From Vanilla planifolia (Eukaryota; Streptophyta; Magnoliopsida; Asparagales; Orchidaceae): a stretch of DNA of 64,000 nucleotides. The DNA lies in assembly GCA_023846275.1 (NCBI GenBank), contig CM043871.1, positions 27,744,569 to 27,808,568 of the forward strand. The letters are read 5' to 3'. Below are positions 25,112 through 38,479 of this stretch, piece by piece (within the stretch, counting starts at the first letter, position 1; each line of letters opens with the position of its first letter). The position numbers and the translations under genes are program-made. The notes beneath the pieces are model-generated. The model did no database searches, was not told the origin of the DNA, and saw only the letters and a program-made list of their open reading frames with translations.

Positions 25112-25650
25112 TCATTATATAAGAGTGATAGGTAGATTGTACTTGTACAATGTGGCTGAGTGTATAAATAATATAAGATCAAGGCCTTATGTGTATGATT
25201 ATAATGATTGTATGACACGAGTGTTATTAAGTTACTTAATAGTTAAATCATACAATACAATCATATAGACATATTATACAATGTGTTGAGTAGTTTAAGA
25301 AAAAAAGTGAAGTAGAAATCATACTATATGATTTTGTATATCATAGATGTATAATAGTTTGGTTGGATCAATTAGTTAGATCGAGTACAAAAATAATACA
25401 AGACAATGTGAATGATTATATTATATAGTCAATAAAGAATAATGAATTGTTAATTAAATTGTATGAGTTAGTTAACTGCAAAGAGATGATTGAATTGTAT
25501 GATCTAAGGATAGCACTGTACGAAATTACAAATTACTATAAATACTGGAAACCTTTAGGTCATATTGTATAATCAGAGGGTTATACAAGTGTGATCTATA
25601 GTAATTAGTTAATTAGAAAAAGAGAGATTATTAGGATCTAAATTAATTAG
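25112..25650 (+). repeat. Repeat block related to the 57-bp family at 51.85-52.3 kb
   Basis: The start TTCATTATATAAGAGTGATA followed by ATTGTACTTGTACAATG closely matches unit starts at 51909 and 52023. A second shared landmark, ATAGTTTGGTT..TCA(A/G)TTAG, lies near 25351 here and near 52166 there. It is diverged, with no coding potential. Confidence 0.45.
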
Positions 25651-26439
25651 ACTAGTTAATACTTATTCAACATATGAGATTATATGATGATTATTATGCA
25701 AGTACATCATTATAGAAAATATTAAAGAAAAAGAGATTGATTAGGACATTTTTATCACAAATTTAGGTGAATAAATTTCGTAACTTATGATGTAATATAA
25801 TAATATATTTTATATTAATCATTTTATTTGGACTTCATAACATTTATATCATGTCATCCATGAGGTACATCTTATCATTCGATATGCTTAACTCTTTTAT
25901 TAACCACTATAAAATATTATCCTTTTTTCTTACCCTTGATTGTCTTCAATATAACATACCATCCTTTGTGCCTCACGTATTATATGTTCTTCTAATAGTA
26001 TATTTTCTTTGTTTGCCTCACCTAAAATGTTGTACTTTAACCTCATTGTATAATAAACTTAATTAAATTAAACAATTTGCCAACTTAAAGGATTATCCTT
26101 TGTTCTCACTAGCTCAAGACTCCAAGTAATGTATTATAGTTTGTATCTAATGTATCATATATTAACATCTAATATACTAACTTGTATAATTGACTTGAAA
26201 TGAATATATAATATATTCCTATATAGATAGGAACGTAGTCCATCTAAAATCATTTAATTCCAACTCGAATCATTGTTATCTCATTCCAAAACATTCTAAA
26301 ATTAACTGCAACTCATACAATAATTTATCAACTCCTAAATTAGTATAAAAACAAATTGAACAAACTAAAAAAATGCTGAACAACTCTTTGCCTGATGTGA
26401 CCTATTTCCTTAATATGCTTTCCTACACTCCAACTATTA

Positions 26440-26650
26440 TCCATAAGTTATTCTCTTCTCCTCTAATTTCTAATACCTCTACTCTAGTTATAACAGCTAG
26501 TTCTTCAACTTCTCTACAACTCTTTCTTTCCCCTTTCCTACTCTTCTTCCTACAACCAAGCTTTCTCTCTTCCTTTTCCTCTCTTTCTCTCTCTTTCCTT
26601 CTTCTCTCCCATTCTATTTTCTTTTTTCTTAACTCTCTACTTAATACCTC
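26440..26650. repeat. Pyrimidine-rich (CT) low-complexity tract
   Basis: Dense TTCTCTCTTTCC-type sequence on the + strand. The overlapping 93-codon frame (mostly Ser/Leu/Phe) is explained by this bias. Confidence 0.8.
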
Positions 26651-28012
26651 ATGAATCTACCCAAAATATCTCATATCTAATCCGTATGAAGGAGGTAGAT
26701 ATTAAGATGTCAATTCATAATTTTTCCCTTTAATAATTAGAAAAAGTATATTACATATTTTTTTTTAAATTCATGAGTAATTATTTAAACATCTAAAAAT
26801 TATAAACTTAATGTCATAGGATTCTTGTTTAAGAGCTTTTCCATTGATGGGCTCAAATAAAAGTTTTACCCCTATCTAAAATAGTTATATAATTTCCAAA
26901 ATAAACTCAATATATTTAATCAATAAACATACCAATTTAGAAAAAAACAACCTTATTACGTGAAAGACACATAATTCTATACTCACTTAATCTCATAACC
27001 TACAATGCATTGTTCATAATAAAATATTAGATTATTACATTTGATGTGACTCGATTTAATGAAACATGTGTTCACCTATATTTGTGTATTTTGATGTATT
27101 GTGTATGTAAATTATATATTTTTTTGTATATTTATGATATCCTAAGACATATCTAATTATGATCATATACCATTTGGATGACTAGATTTCATAAGAGTCA
27201 CATTGGATTGTTTATGACATTGATAGTAACGTTGTCCAAGTCAACTAGTGTTTTAACCATAAGAAAATTGCCCTTGAGACTTCTATAGTTGCTAAACCAC
27301 TCAAAAATGTTATCTCATGCCTCTGATGCAATCAACTTGGTTGCCCAAAGGTAGCTTTCATTAGTAGTTATCGTGGTACATGTTTTGGTAGTTTTAGTGG
27401 TGTCTTCCTTCTTTAAAATAATGAAAAAATATCTTGACGATGTTTATGTATGTTTCAATGCTTTTCAAACCCTTGAAGGGTGGAAAAAAAACTTGGTAAA
27501 ATTCCTTTCATTTTTCTTACTTATCAATTTCTTAGTGATAATACAAGTGATGATAAAAAAAACTTATAATGTTTTGTAGTATCAAAGATCCATTAATGAA
27601 GTACTCTTTTATTGCTATCATTGAAGTTTGTCTTAAGTTTTCTTCTCCCATTTCTTATGTTCAACACCTTTTTTAGTTGGATAGTATTAAAATTTTTTAA
27701 TGGAAAAATTCAATGTCTGAAATTTCAATTTGAAAAAGTTTCAAATAATCAAATGATTTATAACAATCTTAACATTTTTCAAATTTGAAGCCCTAAAAGC
27801 TTATATTTGATATTTTTAATGATTCTATCAACTTATCGAGGTTTAAAAGTCATGAATATAATGTTAAAAGTTTGAAATTGATTCAAAAATTTATCATTTT
27901 ATTACTATTTGACATGTTTTGAAAGCTCTAGTTATTACATAATTTCTTAAAAAGTTTGATTTACAAGTGTCCAAACACATTCCAATTCAACACTTCCCTT
28001 ATTTTTAGGTTG

Positions 28013-28296
28013 TTTGATCATTTTTCCAAGCCATGATGAGTTATATTTAGAATTAGTATAATCTAGTCTGAGTTTTGTATGAGATTGTTCTGGTGAATCA
28101 AATCAACTTGAAATTGCATAAAAGTTTTAAAAAATAATTTTTATTTATAGAACTACAACTTTGATAAGCAACAGCCTTATAAATTTTTTAATTTTTTTGG
28201 TAAGGAAAATTTTTTTTTATAACTTGGTGCATAGTTTCTATTCAATTTTAGCTTTCTTTTTCAAAACTCTTATGTTTTGTGATGCCATTGCATTAC
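28013..28296 (+). repeat. Diverged dispersed repeat, copy 2
   Basis: Partner of 21058-21330 in direct orientation; similarity seems to fade out gradually on both sides, so the original element is probably longer. Confidence 0.4.
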
Positions 28297-29597
28297 CTAT
28301 CCTCTTTGAAAGATCTCCTAATTATTATTCTTCATTTCTTTATATTATCTTCACATCAATTGATATCAAACCATGCTAATGATGTTATATTCTATATGAA
28401 TATACCAGTCTATAAATATCATAACTAATAACGTGTTCTTGAAATAAAGGAGTTAAGTATACTTAATTTCATTATTGTTGTAATTTTTATTTTGTATAGT
28501 TATTATAATATTGAAGATAATCAAAATTTCATAGATAGTAATTAAGTATTTTCATAAAATGATGAGAAAATTATTTCTAAAAAGATGGGTGAACAAAAGT
28601 TTTTGATTGGTAATTACCCATCAAATTCATCTCTATTGGACACTAATATATATTGAACAAAAAAGTTACCAATTGAGGTTTTTTTAATAACTTGTACCTC
28701 CTTTTATAATTATTGTCATTTTTTGACTTTATCAACATTCTATGTTTGTCTTTGTTCAATGTCCATTATATTGCATAGTGTTAATTATAATATAAAAAGA
28801 TCTTTTTAGTTAATAACATATGCAAATAATAATGAATATGGATAAGAATTTAAAAATATCTATAAATTTTATAAGATAATTGCATTAATTTTTTAAAGTG
28901 TCGACTCAAATATGACACTATAATTTTAATTGTCAACATTTGTAACTAATATAGTACAAAGGAAAATCGCTAACTCACAAGCCATGCAAGTATGCTTCCA
29001 CTTTAGGTCAATGTTTGGTTGCTATTTTTCAAATGTGTCTTTTTCCTTTCAATTTCAAATGCATTCAAAGTTTATAAAAAATTATCTTAACTTTTGCTTT
29101 TTCACGACTTTTATTCATTTGTATTGTATTCATCTCTTGCCATTTTAGCACTTGTGCTTTTGTTATTGTATTAACTAAGATAAATGATATAACCATAAGT
29201 CCAACCCATGGCATTGCATATTGGTCGGTTTTATGATGTGTAGGTGAATATAATATTATTGTGACAAGCTAAGATTATATCTATTATAACTTTTTTTATA
29301 ATAAATATTTAATAAACACTTTTGAAAGATGAATATAATATTGTTAATATAATCAAAGATAAAAAAACTTCACCATTTATTTTATATTTATAAATTTCTA
29401 AGTAACTCACCAGCCATCCTCTCTAATAGTAAATATTGTTCTCAACTTAATGAGAGAATGGCATACATTGTTCACATGTAATATCAAGTTAATTTAGTTA
29501 TTATCTTTTTACTGATATTTCAAGAAGATTAGATGGGACTAACCGTCCAAGCCGTCGATGTCTATAAGAGATGCACTTTCACAAACGCAAAGTACAT

Positions 29598-29598
29598 A

Positions 29599-29648
<50 letters not shown>
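29598..29648. repeat. Compound (TA)n(GA)n microsatellite
   Basis: About 14 TA units pass directly into about 12 GA units. A similar TA-to-GA junction occurs at 56322-56366. Confidence 0.95.
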
Positions 29649-30234
29649 GTACGAAAAGAGAGCTTTTTCTTCATCCTCATAAGATAACTTTTCATCTATT
29701 GTGACATGTTTGTACTCCATAAACCTCTCGTAATAATTTGAGCCTTCTCCAACTTAGTCACCAACGTTATTGTTTCCTACTATAAATTATATGTAATGTG
29801 ACTCTGTCAAGATTCATCAAACTTATTTGTGATTCTTCTCTATGGTTGGCTTGGTGATTACCATTTGTTATCCTTCTAATCTCACGGAAAAGCATTCGTT
29901 TACTTCAAAGAGCGCTTTTAAAGTAAACATATAAACAGCCTTAACATCCATCCAGCTTTCAGCTCATCTCTTAATGATCCAGGTTTCGTGATTCACATCA
30001 TTAAACATTAGATGCTTCAAAGAACCCTAAGGACTCGTTGTAAGCTTAAACAAAAGATACAATATTTTGTCAGATGATTACAAAGTACTTCAAAAAGAGG
30101 AAGAAGAGACATAACAACTTAGCCTTCCCCAGTCACCCAAACAGTAGCCATAGAACGGAAACCATGCAAGTGAAAGCATATATAGTTTTGGAAGGCATTC
30201 AACATAGCCCACTATATATATGTAAAGTAAGCTA

Positions 30235-30717
30235 CTAAGTATAGTAGTTGAAGCTATCGCCTTGGAGCGATCCCTGAGCCAAATTTGGATAAAGAGAATG
30301 CATTAAATCCTGATGAGGCAGAGGAGGAAGAACAGACGGATCTGCAGATGGAGGAGGAGGAGGAGGAGGAGTGGGTGGAGGAAGAGGAGTGTCTTCGTAG
30401 CCATGGGCGAGCATAGCGGCTTGGTGAATCCATATCTGTGCTTTAAGGAACTTCACGTAGTGGATGGCCTCCTCGAGCATGGAGACGGTGTCCATCTTAC
30501 TCCCTCCGGGAACCATACTCTTCAATATTCGGAACCTTTCGCTGATCCGGTGTCGCCGCTCCCTCGCCGCCACGCTCTGCGGGTCAGTCGACAGCCTCAC
30601 GGCGCCGCTCCTGCCTCCTCCCCCCGATCGCCTCCTCTGGAGAGAAGGGGAAGAGGAGGAGGTGGAGGAAGAGGAGGGTCGTTGTCTTGGGTGACCGTTG
30701 CGGAAGAAGCTCTCCAT
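30235..30717 (-). CDS. bHLH transcription factor, LAX PANICLE1 / ROX-like
   Basis: Intronless 160-residue nuclear transcription factor. Start 30717 (MESFFRNG) is chosen; the same frame is open to 30807, but that extension is encoded partly by a (CA)n microsatellite and is likely leader. A Ser-rich N-terminus (15-25) and a basic Gly/Arg stretch precede the bHLH at about 43-95: [20 protein letters not shown] (basic and helix 1), loop VPGGSKMD, helix 2 [19 protein letters not shown]. This wording is that of rice LAX1 and Arabidopsis ROX, which control axillary meristem initiation. The E-box-contacting Glu of typical bHLH proteins aligns with Ala here, so DNA binding may be atypical. A Pro run (residues ~112-125) and a short C-terminal tail follow. 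HECATE-type bHLHs are the next closest group. Confidence 0.9.
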   Translation of the reverse strand: MESFFRNGHPRQRPSSSSTSSSSPSLQRRRSGGGGRSGAVRLSTDPQSVAARERRHRISERFRILKSMVPGGSKMDTVSMLEEAIHYVKFLKAQIWIHQAAMLAHGYEDTPLPPPTPPPPPPPSADPSVLPPLPHQDLMHSLYPNLAQGSLQGDSFNYYT

Positions 30718-31079
30718 GAGGTCTTGCGTAATAATGGGAGGTATAAATAGAACAGAGCAAGTAAGACACACACACACATACAGAGGATTGCGGAAGAAAG
30801 TGGTCAATAGAACGGGGTATATCTGGCGACGGATACGGGGTCAGGAACAACATGTAGAAAAGCCTAGAAAGATAGGGTTTTGGTGGTGGAGGGAGACGGG
30901 AGGGGTTAGGGTTTTGGACCGGGGACGGTGGGGGAAGAGTACAGTATAGTAAAACTCCTATCTTTCTGTCTTCCACATCTCCTCTCTGTCTCTGTTCCTT
31001 TTTCTCCTTCCATTTATTATTATTTATTTTTCTTGTGATATAATGGTGATATAATTCCAGAGCTCGAGTTTTCATTCCA

Positions 31080-31231
31080 ACAGTACGGCTGACTACTGAC
31101 CGATACCAACGACGGGTCCCGAATCATTTCGGTTCGGTTTCCTTCTTTTCTTATAAATTCTTCTCATCATTTATTTCCCTTTTTTATATACAAAACTTCA
31201 TCATGACAACAGATAGAGACACACATATACG

Positions 31232-31270
<39 letters not shown>

Positions 31271-32438
31271 CCTTATTGATGAATAAATGACACAAAAGGC
31301 AAAGTTTTGCAGATGAATTAACGTTAAAAGTAAGATGTAATCACACATGCATGCATGAATAGAAGTTGGCTCATTAACACATCAGCGAGCAGAAAATTAA
31401 AAAAAATAAATTAATTTTTTTTAACATTTTAAAAGAAATATCATGCTGTTGAAATAAAATACAACTTTTCACAGCATTTGTATTGCTTTGGTCGAATGAA
31501 TCAAACTATATAATAAATAAAAAAAATAAATAAATATTAAGCTAACTTCATTCATAGTTTGCGTCCATCGCAGATTTTGTCGTACGCATAACTGCGAGCT
31601 CCATACTTGGACTAGAGATCGTACGGTCCGGCTTTCATCCCGAGAAGATAATATTATTAAAATAATAATTTTGCAGAAAAAATAATATAATAATATCTTT
31701 AAATAAAAAAACGATCCTCGGGTATTGCTCAACAGTCTTCTGTTTGCTCCTCACGACTTGGGAGCAGTTCTGAAGACCCGTCACGTTTCACTTTGGTATT
31801 TTTTTTTTTAAATAAAAGAATTGAAAAATAACGTATGATATGTGGACAAGTGGGATCCCAAGTCGTCGTGTCATCGTCATTTATGGTTAAAATTAAAAAT
31901 TCCGATTAATTGGAATGATTTCAATTCGGTACTAAATAATGGTGACAAAAAAGGGGGGAATTGCAGAGGTCACATCAAACAGGGTTCAATTTGTAATTTT
32001 AAAATCGTTTTGGGTCTGCTGATAACGTCGGAGTTGGTGGAGCCGTGGAGAACAGAGACAAGTCTGTACAGTAGTTCTACTTATCACTGTACATAAGATA
32101 ACTCCGTTTGTTTGTGCGTTTCAACACAATTTTTGTACCTGGAAAGTTGTTTATAATTAATGTTCACAATTTCTTAAATAACTTACATACATTGATTATT
32201 ATAAATATTACATACTATATATTTCTAAATAATTCAAATTAAAACATTAAAATATTATTATTAAACATATGCTTTAGAATCTCAAATGTTAGCCAATTTG
32301 CAAGCATTTACACAGTATCAGAGAAAAACCCTAATTTTTCCTCCAGCTTAACATTTCTGCTCTGCAGAGAGAAGGGCCGGCATCTGTTAGCTTTAACCTC
32401 AGATTCTTAGTAGGGTTCGGCCTCCGAGGGGTCTTTTT
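31080..32438. other. Spacer between bHLH promoter and the 32.4-kb ORF
   Basis: No conserved coding exon is seen. Less AT-rich patches at 31555-31645, 31735-31800 and 31840-32100 interrupt the AT background. A frame at 31842-32096 (84 codons) has no recognised family. AAACCCTAATTTTT near 32327 followed by a GC-richer leader-like stretch suggests a plus-strand transcript start before 32439. Confidence 0.4.
31238..31268. repeat. (TA)n microsatellite
   Basis: About 15 TA units, upstream of the bHLH gene. Confidence 0.95.
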
Positions 32439-32576
32439 ATGGACGCATGGAACACTAAGAGGATTGGTATCGTACCGCCTCTATGGATTTCCTATGCTCT
32501 GTTTCTGTTCAGCTACCTATTCATAGATAGAGCTTTCCCATTCTTCTATTCTCTACTTGGAGGGAGGCAGGCCTAA
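32439..32576 (+). CDS. Candidate small ORF, 45 residues, one hydrophobic helix
   Basis: The frame starts MDAWNTKRIGIVPP and has a hydrophobic segment (about residues 15-30, WISYALFLFSYLFI), ending LLGGRQA before TAA at 32574-32576. The stretch is less AT-rich than its surroundings and follows a leader-like region containing AAACCCTAA and CTGCAGAGAGAAG, which favours a transcribed unit. It would end about 190 bases from the convergent reductase gene's stop. No family is recognised, and a non-coding transcript or 3' UTR-type sequence is equally possible. Confidence 0.25.
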   Translation: MDAWNTKRIGIVPPLWISYALFLFSYLFIDRAFPFFYSLLGGRQA

Positions 32577-32762
32577 CTTTGTTGTACATCCTTTTCCACG
32601 CAAAGAAAAGAACAAAAATCCAGTACATTTGTAGAGAACATGTGGATATAATATGTCTCAGAACTAGAGAAAGTATTCATAAGCAAAGCATACAACAAAA
32701 TGTTCTGTTAGCTTAGATCTGGATCTCATACAAGAACAAAGAAGATAGCTTAGAAGAGAGTT

Positions 32763-35700
32763 TCAAGTGATGTAACCTTTGCTCTTTAAGCTCTCCACTG
32801 AATCCTTGATGATTTGTTCCATAGGGATGAACTGCATGCCCAAGTTAATCAGCTTCTTTGAAGGATTCTGGGCTCTTAGTAATCCTGGTCGGGTGTCTTT
32901 GGGGAACCTGAGGAGGGAGAAAACAATGAGAAATAACTAACCAGCAGTAAGAAAAAGATGGTTGAATTGCAAAGGGTCGGCTCATACTTGGGCAAGTTGT
33001 ATTCTGGAAAAAGTTGGGCAACCTTTGAGGCAAAGTCACTGAAATGGGCTATGCTCTCAACACACAGATGCCTGCCGGAAGCAGAAGAGTTTTCGTATAG
33101 AAGAACATGCGCAAGAGCAACATCTTTGACGTGAACAGATCCCATGTAAAAGTCCTGATAATGTTCGGAGCAACCTGTTACCAGAACAATGAAGTATTAT
33201 TTTCTCAAGACAATGGATGGTCAGATCCAAAGTTTATTCTGGAATAAAAAAAGAATGCAATTCATAATCTCCACATACGTCTTCCTAAGCATCAAAGAGA
33301 AGTAGAAGATTGTTAAATAGTTTTGGACATCTTCAATTCATGTCTATAATAAACAAGGATTGGCAAAAGCTACAAGGACTTGTTTGGTAAGTTGAAATCT
33401 CAGAACTTCTTTTGCATAGTTAATTTCTTTTTGGTGGATTGAATTTACTAACTCATGCATACTTTAAGCCAATTAAAACCATGTGAAAATCAGATCTTGA
33501 TTTGACTTATGCAAAACTCTTAATTCCCACCTAACTCTCTTCTCTCAAATCTCTTATATGTTTTCTTAGAATATAAATAATCAAATAGTAGATTTTAATG
33601 TCATAAAAAAATAACTTCACATCAAACAACAAGAATTGGTGTCTAGATTCATGAATTATGATAAAAATGTACTCAAATTTAACATTGACTATTAGTTAGA
33701 CACAAAACAAATCAGTCCTAAAGTAAACTAATAAGAAATTAACTTCAATTCAAATGATCTGAAAAGTAGAAAGAAATCTCTGAGTATTGTTTTGGTGATG
33801 CAATAGTCTATCAAATAAGTTGCATCACTGAATTTCGCACATAAATAGTATATGTAAGGAGTGTAATGCATATCATCACAAATTTAATTCTTATACAAGT
33901 GCAAGAACAAAAATACATAAAAAAATGTAATATTCAAAACAAGTCTTTATTGATAACACGTACCTAGGTAAGCACACTTCAAGGGTTTTGCATATCATAT
34001 GAAAAACATATGCATGTGGTTAAAGAAATCTCGATATGTATATTTGACAGAAATCAGAAGTGAAATAAGACACATTTTAACTGCAAAATTTGGCAACAAA
34101 CATGACGAGATGTAGCGTAGGTTGAAACACAAAGGGATTCTGTTTCATTGCTCATGAAAGTTCAGCCTAGGTGGTACCAACTTATACAGATCATATATTG
34201 CCACCATCTTTTATTTTTCTTCATGACATGTCCACTCTCTTGCACTTTTACTATATCTTTACAACTACACCACACTCCATTCATTTCATACATTGATGAC
34301 CATGCAAGCATACCAAAAGTAAATTACATCCTAAGTTGGGATCAATATTTCACTACATGAACACTCATCAAATCAAAAACCTAACATAATAACAAAGGAC
34401 TAGTACTAGTATATTAAGAATATTTATTATTGAATTTTGGCCAAGTGGGATAATTCTCACATGTATCCAACAAAAAACTACCCCTATCTATTAAAATGTG
34501 AACAACCTTTGCCTCCAACATGGATTGTTTAAGAAAACATTTTTTATTATGCAATTATTTAATTTATAAGTTACTTTTCCAAAATAAATAAAACATGGCA
34601 CTTAGAGGATGTGTTCCAAAGTTGGATACCTAGACTTCTTTTGTGAAACCATTTCCATTTTTCATGTATGCTTGATTATGTGAACCTATTTTTTGTGCTT
34701 GTATGTTTGGTTACAACAAAAGTGAAGAGAGCACTTATTTACTAAAGAACATGATAAAGAAAAACCTTCATCATAATGACATCGAGCATCTGAGTTTGTG
34801 AGGCTCTATTGAACACAAATTTTAACTATTCAAAGTTATAGATGTTGATTATAAAGTGTACTACTTAAAATGGGTAGAAAGTGATCATTATGTGGTATCT
34901 CAAGCAAAGGAGTTATTGGACAAGGTACAACACCAATACGAGATTTGTAGTGGTGTAAAGATAAATTGTCTCACGATAGCCACAAAAAGGTCTTGAAGTT
35001 TATGTGTGATATAATGATCTTAAGATGTCGAGATATTCTTTTGGTACAAAATAGGCTTTAATTGAAATATGTCAACCTAAGAGAATAATAACTCGACATA
35101 ATAAAATTGGGTAATCAAGTAAGGGAAAGTTGTGTTTTTTGATAATAACCTTGTGGTATATAGTATTTTTTTTTCTAGATATGTTTATGTGAAATAAAAC
35201 CCCCCTACAAAACAATATAAAAACAATTTGAATATTAACATGCACATCAATACATGTAGGAATAAGCTTTGTGACCTTAAATTGTGCAATTTGCTCACTT
35301 TGTGATATTTAAAGTTTGTAATTTCCCTAATAAAGCACAAATCAATATAATAAGATGTCAAAAATAGAATCTATTACACTTGAACCATCATAAGCAGAAC
35401 TTAATGGAGTTCATAAATGTGGATGGGCATGTGATCAAACATGAAAAGAACTTTAAGAATCTTCCAAATTTTTTTTAAAAAAAGCGCACAAAATTTTATC
35501 TACAGAGAATCATTTTGAACTAAAATAAAACTTTTATTTGGAGAGTGTCATTAAATTTCAACTTTATTGATAACTTCTCCATACTTCCAGCCCTAATTAT
35601 TTTTTATTTATTTCATAACATCTCAATACAAGCAAAGTGAATAAGATTAACTATGGGAAAAAAGTTAGGTCCAATTCTCTAATAGATGAGCATCTATTAT

Positions 35701-38469
35701 TCTAAAAATATAAACCTATAGATAGCAATCATTTAAATTATATTTTAAAATTCTAACATTATATACAAATTTAAATGTGAGAACAATTTTACATAACAAA
35801 CTCTTACTCAAGTAAGAGACTCATCCCCATTATCTAATATCCTCTTAATACTTAAACATTCCCATTAACTAAGACGAGTCCAAGTTGACAAGGACACAAA
35901 ACAAATCGCTTCACTATGAGGAGCTAATTCAAGGGATTCATCCTTTTGTCACTCAAGTCAAAGTCCAAATGGATCAACGAAAGGTTTTTAATACCATCAA
36001 GTATCATTCACAACATGGGAATTCAACAAATCCCTTGTATCAACTCTAGCATAGTTGATAATGGCTAGGTATCATGAAAAACAAAACACATGAAACAGTT
36101 GATTATATCCAAACTTGACTTCGAAACCAATTATTAAGAGAATAGATTAGATTATAGGTTAAATTGAGGTATAACATGCTATTAGATAGACTTCCATCAA
36201 TCAAAAGTTTAAACCTATTAAAAAACCATTTAAATGCCTATTAAGGTTCTAATACTACATTCAATGTCTAAAATAAAACATATCTTTCTCTCAATTGTCT
36301 ACAACATCAATGGACAATTCTTTCCAATAGTTTTGCCAATACAATGGAAGATGTGATTAAGCAATCAATATCATTACTTTTGTGATTTTACATTAGTCAA
36401 AGGATGGGTTTTCTCATTTAAATGAATACAAGAATGTCAATCCTATTCACATATTGAAGACTCATTGCAAATAGATTTCTTATTTTTTTTGTGTTACGAT
36501 TAAAGCAAGCTTTACAAGTCAAATATGCTATTCATGAACTTGAGATGGCTTGGGTCCAGAGTCAATCAAGGTAGCATATATCAAATCAAGAACAGTAGAA
36601 GTCACACAAAAATGTAGTTTGCTTTCGTGTTTGAACCTCTCTAACTATCTATATACATGTTTATCTATACAAATGCATCCAAGAACAAAATAAGTTGCAT
36701 ATTCAATCCAATAAACAAGCCATATAGTTCCCAAATAATGAAGCAATTAAGGCAACCAAAAAATTTTCTAGAAGATAGTGAAGGAAATCTTACATAAAAA
36801 AAAGAAAAATATCAGACTAAAAAGCTAAGGATAAAATAGGAAAGTAAATCATTTCATTCTTAAGGTCTTGATGCTCCAAAAGTCTTTATCAACTAACTTT
36901 GTAGGCATTGATGAATAGTTCTTGTTCTTGCTATGAAGGTAGGATTTGATAAATTCATTGGTTACTGCAAAACTATGCACTTGATGGTCTAGTATGATCC
37001 ATGAACTCTCTAGGATTGGGGGTCAGGATTGCATACATCTACTTCTAACCAAACACAGAATTCAAGGGTGTTTATGCTCTAGAAAAATATGAATCTTGTG
37101 GTATATCATTCACTTATCCATCACTCTGTTGATTTTGTATAGAAAATGATCATGTTGAAGTAAATATAATTACTATTTGTTGAATCTGTGGCATATAATC
37201 TTTGCTGATACTAAAGACTAAAATTGGTGAAACATACATGACATTTGATTTTCCATGTCCATTGTTTTTTTATTCCTTTAGTGCACAAGCATAATTATTT
37301 TTATTTATTTATTCAAACATTTGAGTCCCTAGCTCACAAAAAAATCTTCTCTCATCAGTGTGTTTCTAAACATTTATACAGAACTCTATTTTTATTTTTG
37401 TCAATTCAAACAAACACCTGAGTTTTACCAAAATACCTGTTGTGCTTACTCAAGGATGAAAAACCTTCGTTTTGCGTATTTTCCCATGCATGAAACAATT
37501 GATCCGTGAATGAACAAAGCAAACTTATCGAGCTAAAAACCAAACAATGCAAAAAAAATGAATCACAACAATCTAATCAAAATTACATTTGTTTTGATAG
37601 GTAATAATATTTACTCCTCACTACCAATTAAACTCCGACACAATACCTTGAAGGAGGCGAAGCAACATCAACATGCTTGCATTGATACTCGGAGGGATAA
37701 TGGGCCCCATTACCGTACCCGGATTCACCACCACCAAATCCAACTCATTCTCCTTGGCGAAGTCCCACGCAGCCTTCTCTGCCAACGTCTTTGAAGCAGG
37801 ATACCAGATCTGTTATCCGTCATTCATCGATTTTACCCTCCAAGAACCCTAATTCCCTCATAATCTCAAAAGCATAAGTGGAGCACTCACCTCGTTCTGC
37901 CGACAGTATTCAAGATCAGTCCAGCAACTCTCGTCCTTGACGACGTCCGCAGGCCACGCGGGATTCGGTATTATCGCCGAGATGGAGGACGTCACCACCA
38001 CCCTACGCACGCCGCTATCGCGTGCCGCACGGAGTACGTTTATCGTTCCCTTCACCGCCGGATCAAGCAGCTGTCTTTCGGGATCGTTTACGCGATCAAC
38101 GATGCAAGGAGAGGCGAGGTGGAAAACGCCAGCTGCGCCACTAACTGCAGCGGCGATTGAATCGGAATCGAGGAGGTTCATCTGTACCAAACGAAGACGC
38201 GCCTCCGCGCCTTCCAGGGCTTTGAGGTGCTTCGTCTCGCCCTCGTCCTCTGCAAAGAAAAATCATCAGTTTGTCATGCCAGTGGAAAGCTTCTTTTGTC
38301 GGGCTTCTGTTTTTTTGACTAGGGGAGAGGAGTGGGGAAAGAGAAGAGTACGGAGGTTTTGAACGGTGGCATTAACAAAATAACCGCGGTCAAGCAGGAT
38401 GCGAACAAGCCAGGATCCGATGAAGCCGCTTCCACCGGTGACGCAGACGGTCTCCTGTACAGTCGTCAT
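32763..38469 (-). CDS. Cinnamoyl-CoA reductase-like / DFR-like short-chain reductase
   Basis: NADPH-dependent extended SDR of the CCR/DFR-like group, acting on phenylpropanoid-type carbonyl substrates. Minus-strand exons: 38469-38352, 38249-37891, 37809-37647, 33174-32988 and 32907-32763; all are GT-AG with consistent phases, giving 323 residues (family about 320-345). The Rossmann motif VTGGSGFIG is at 10-18. The Arg that usually follows in ATVR is Gln37 (ATVQ). TSS at 126-128 and Tyr162-x3-Lys166 (WYPASK) form the catalytic set, followed by [28 protein letters not shown] and SGRHLC are family landmarks. True lignin CCRs have the NWYCY signature at the Tyr; here it is IWYPA, so this is CCR-like, not a bona fide CCR. 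Intron 3 is unusually long (33175-37646). The physiological substrate is unknown. Confidence 0.9.
33175..37646. other. Long intron 3 of the reductase gene
   Basis: 4472 bases between exons 3 and 4, AT-rich. No nested gene or transposon protein was recognised; frames inside are short. It is far larger than the gene's other introns (about 80-102 bases), so insertion of repeats is likely. Confidence 0.7.
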
Positions 38470-38479
38470 GTGCGAACGC

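Larger units (their letters stand above)
19440..30230. other. Large gene-poor AT-rich region
   Basis: About 10.8 kb without a supportable coding exon. It contains dispersed repeat copies, a strong inverted repeat, purine- or pyrimidine-rich patches (22240-22490 and 23560-23780 purine-rich on +, 26440-26650 pyrimidine-rich) and microsatellites, listed separately. Frames of 60-93 codons here are low-complexity or rich in Phe/Leu/Ile and look like chance. Confidence 0.6.

Noticed and set aside
26373..26654. 93-codon Ser/Leu/Phe-rich frame as a membrane protein
   Set aside because: Explained by the pyrimidine-rich tract; no conserved features or codon structure.
30313..31075. Frames of 76-163 codons overlapping the bHLH gene and its leader
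   Set aside because: Arg/Gly/Glu-rich shadows of the (GGA)n and Ser/Pro-coding segments, or readings of the CT-rich leader.
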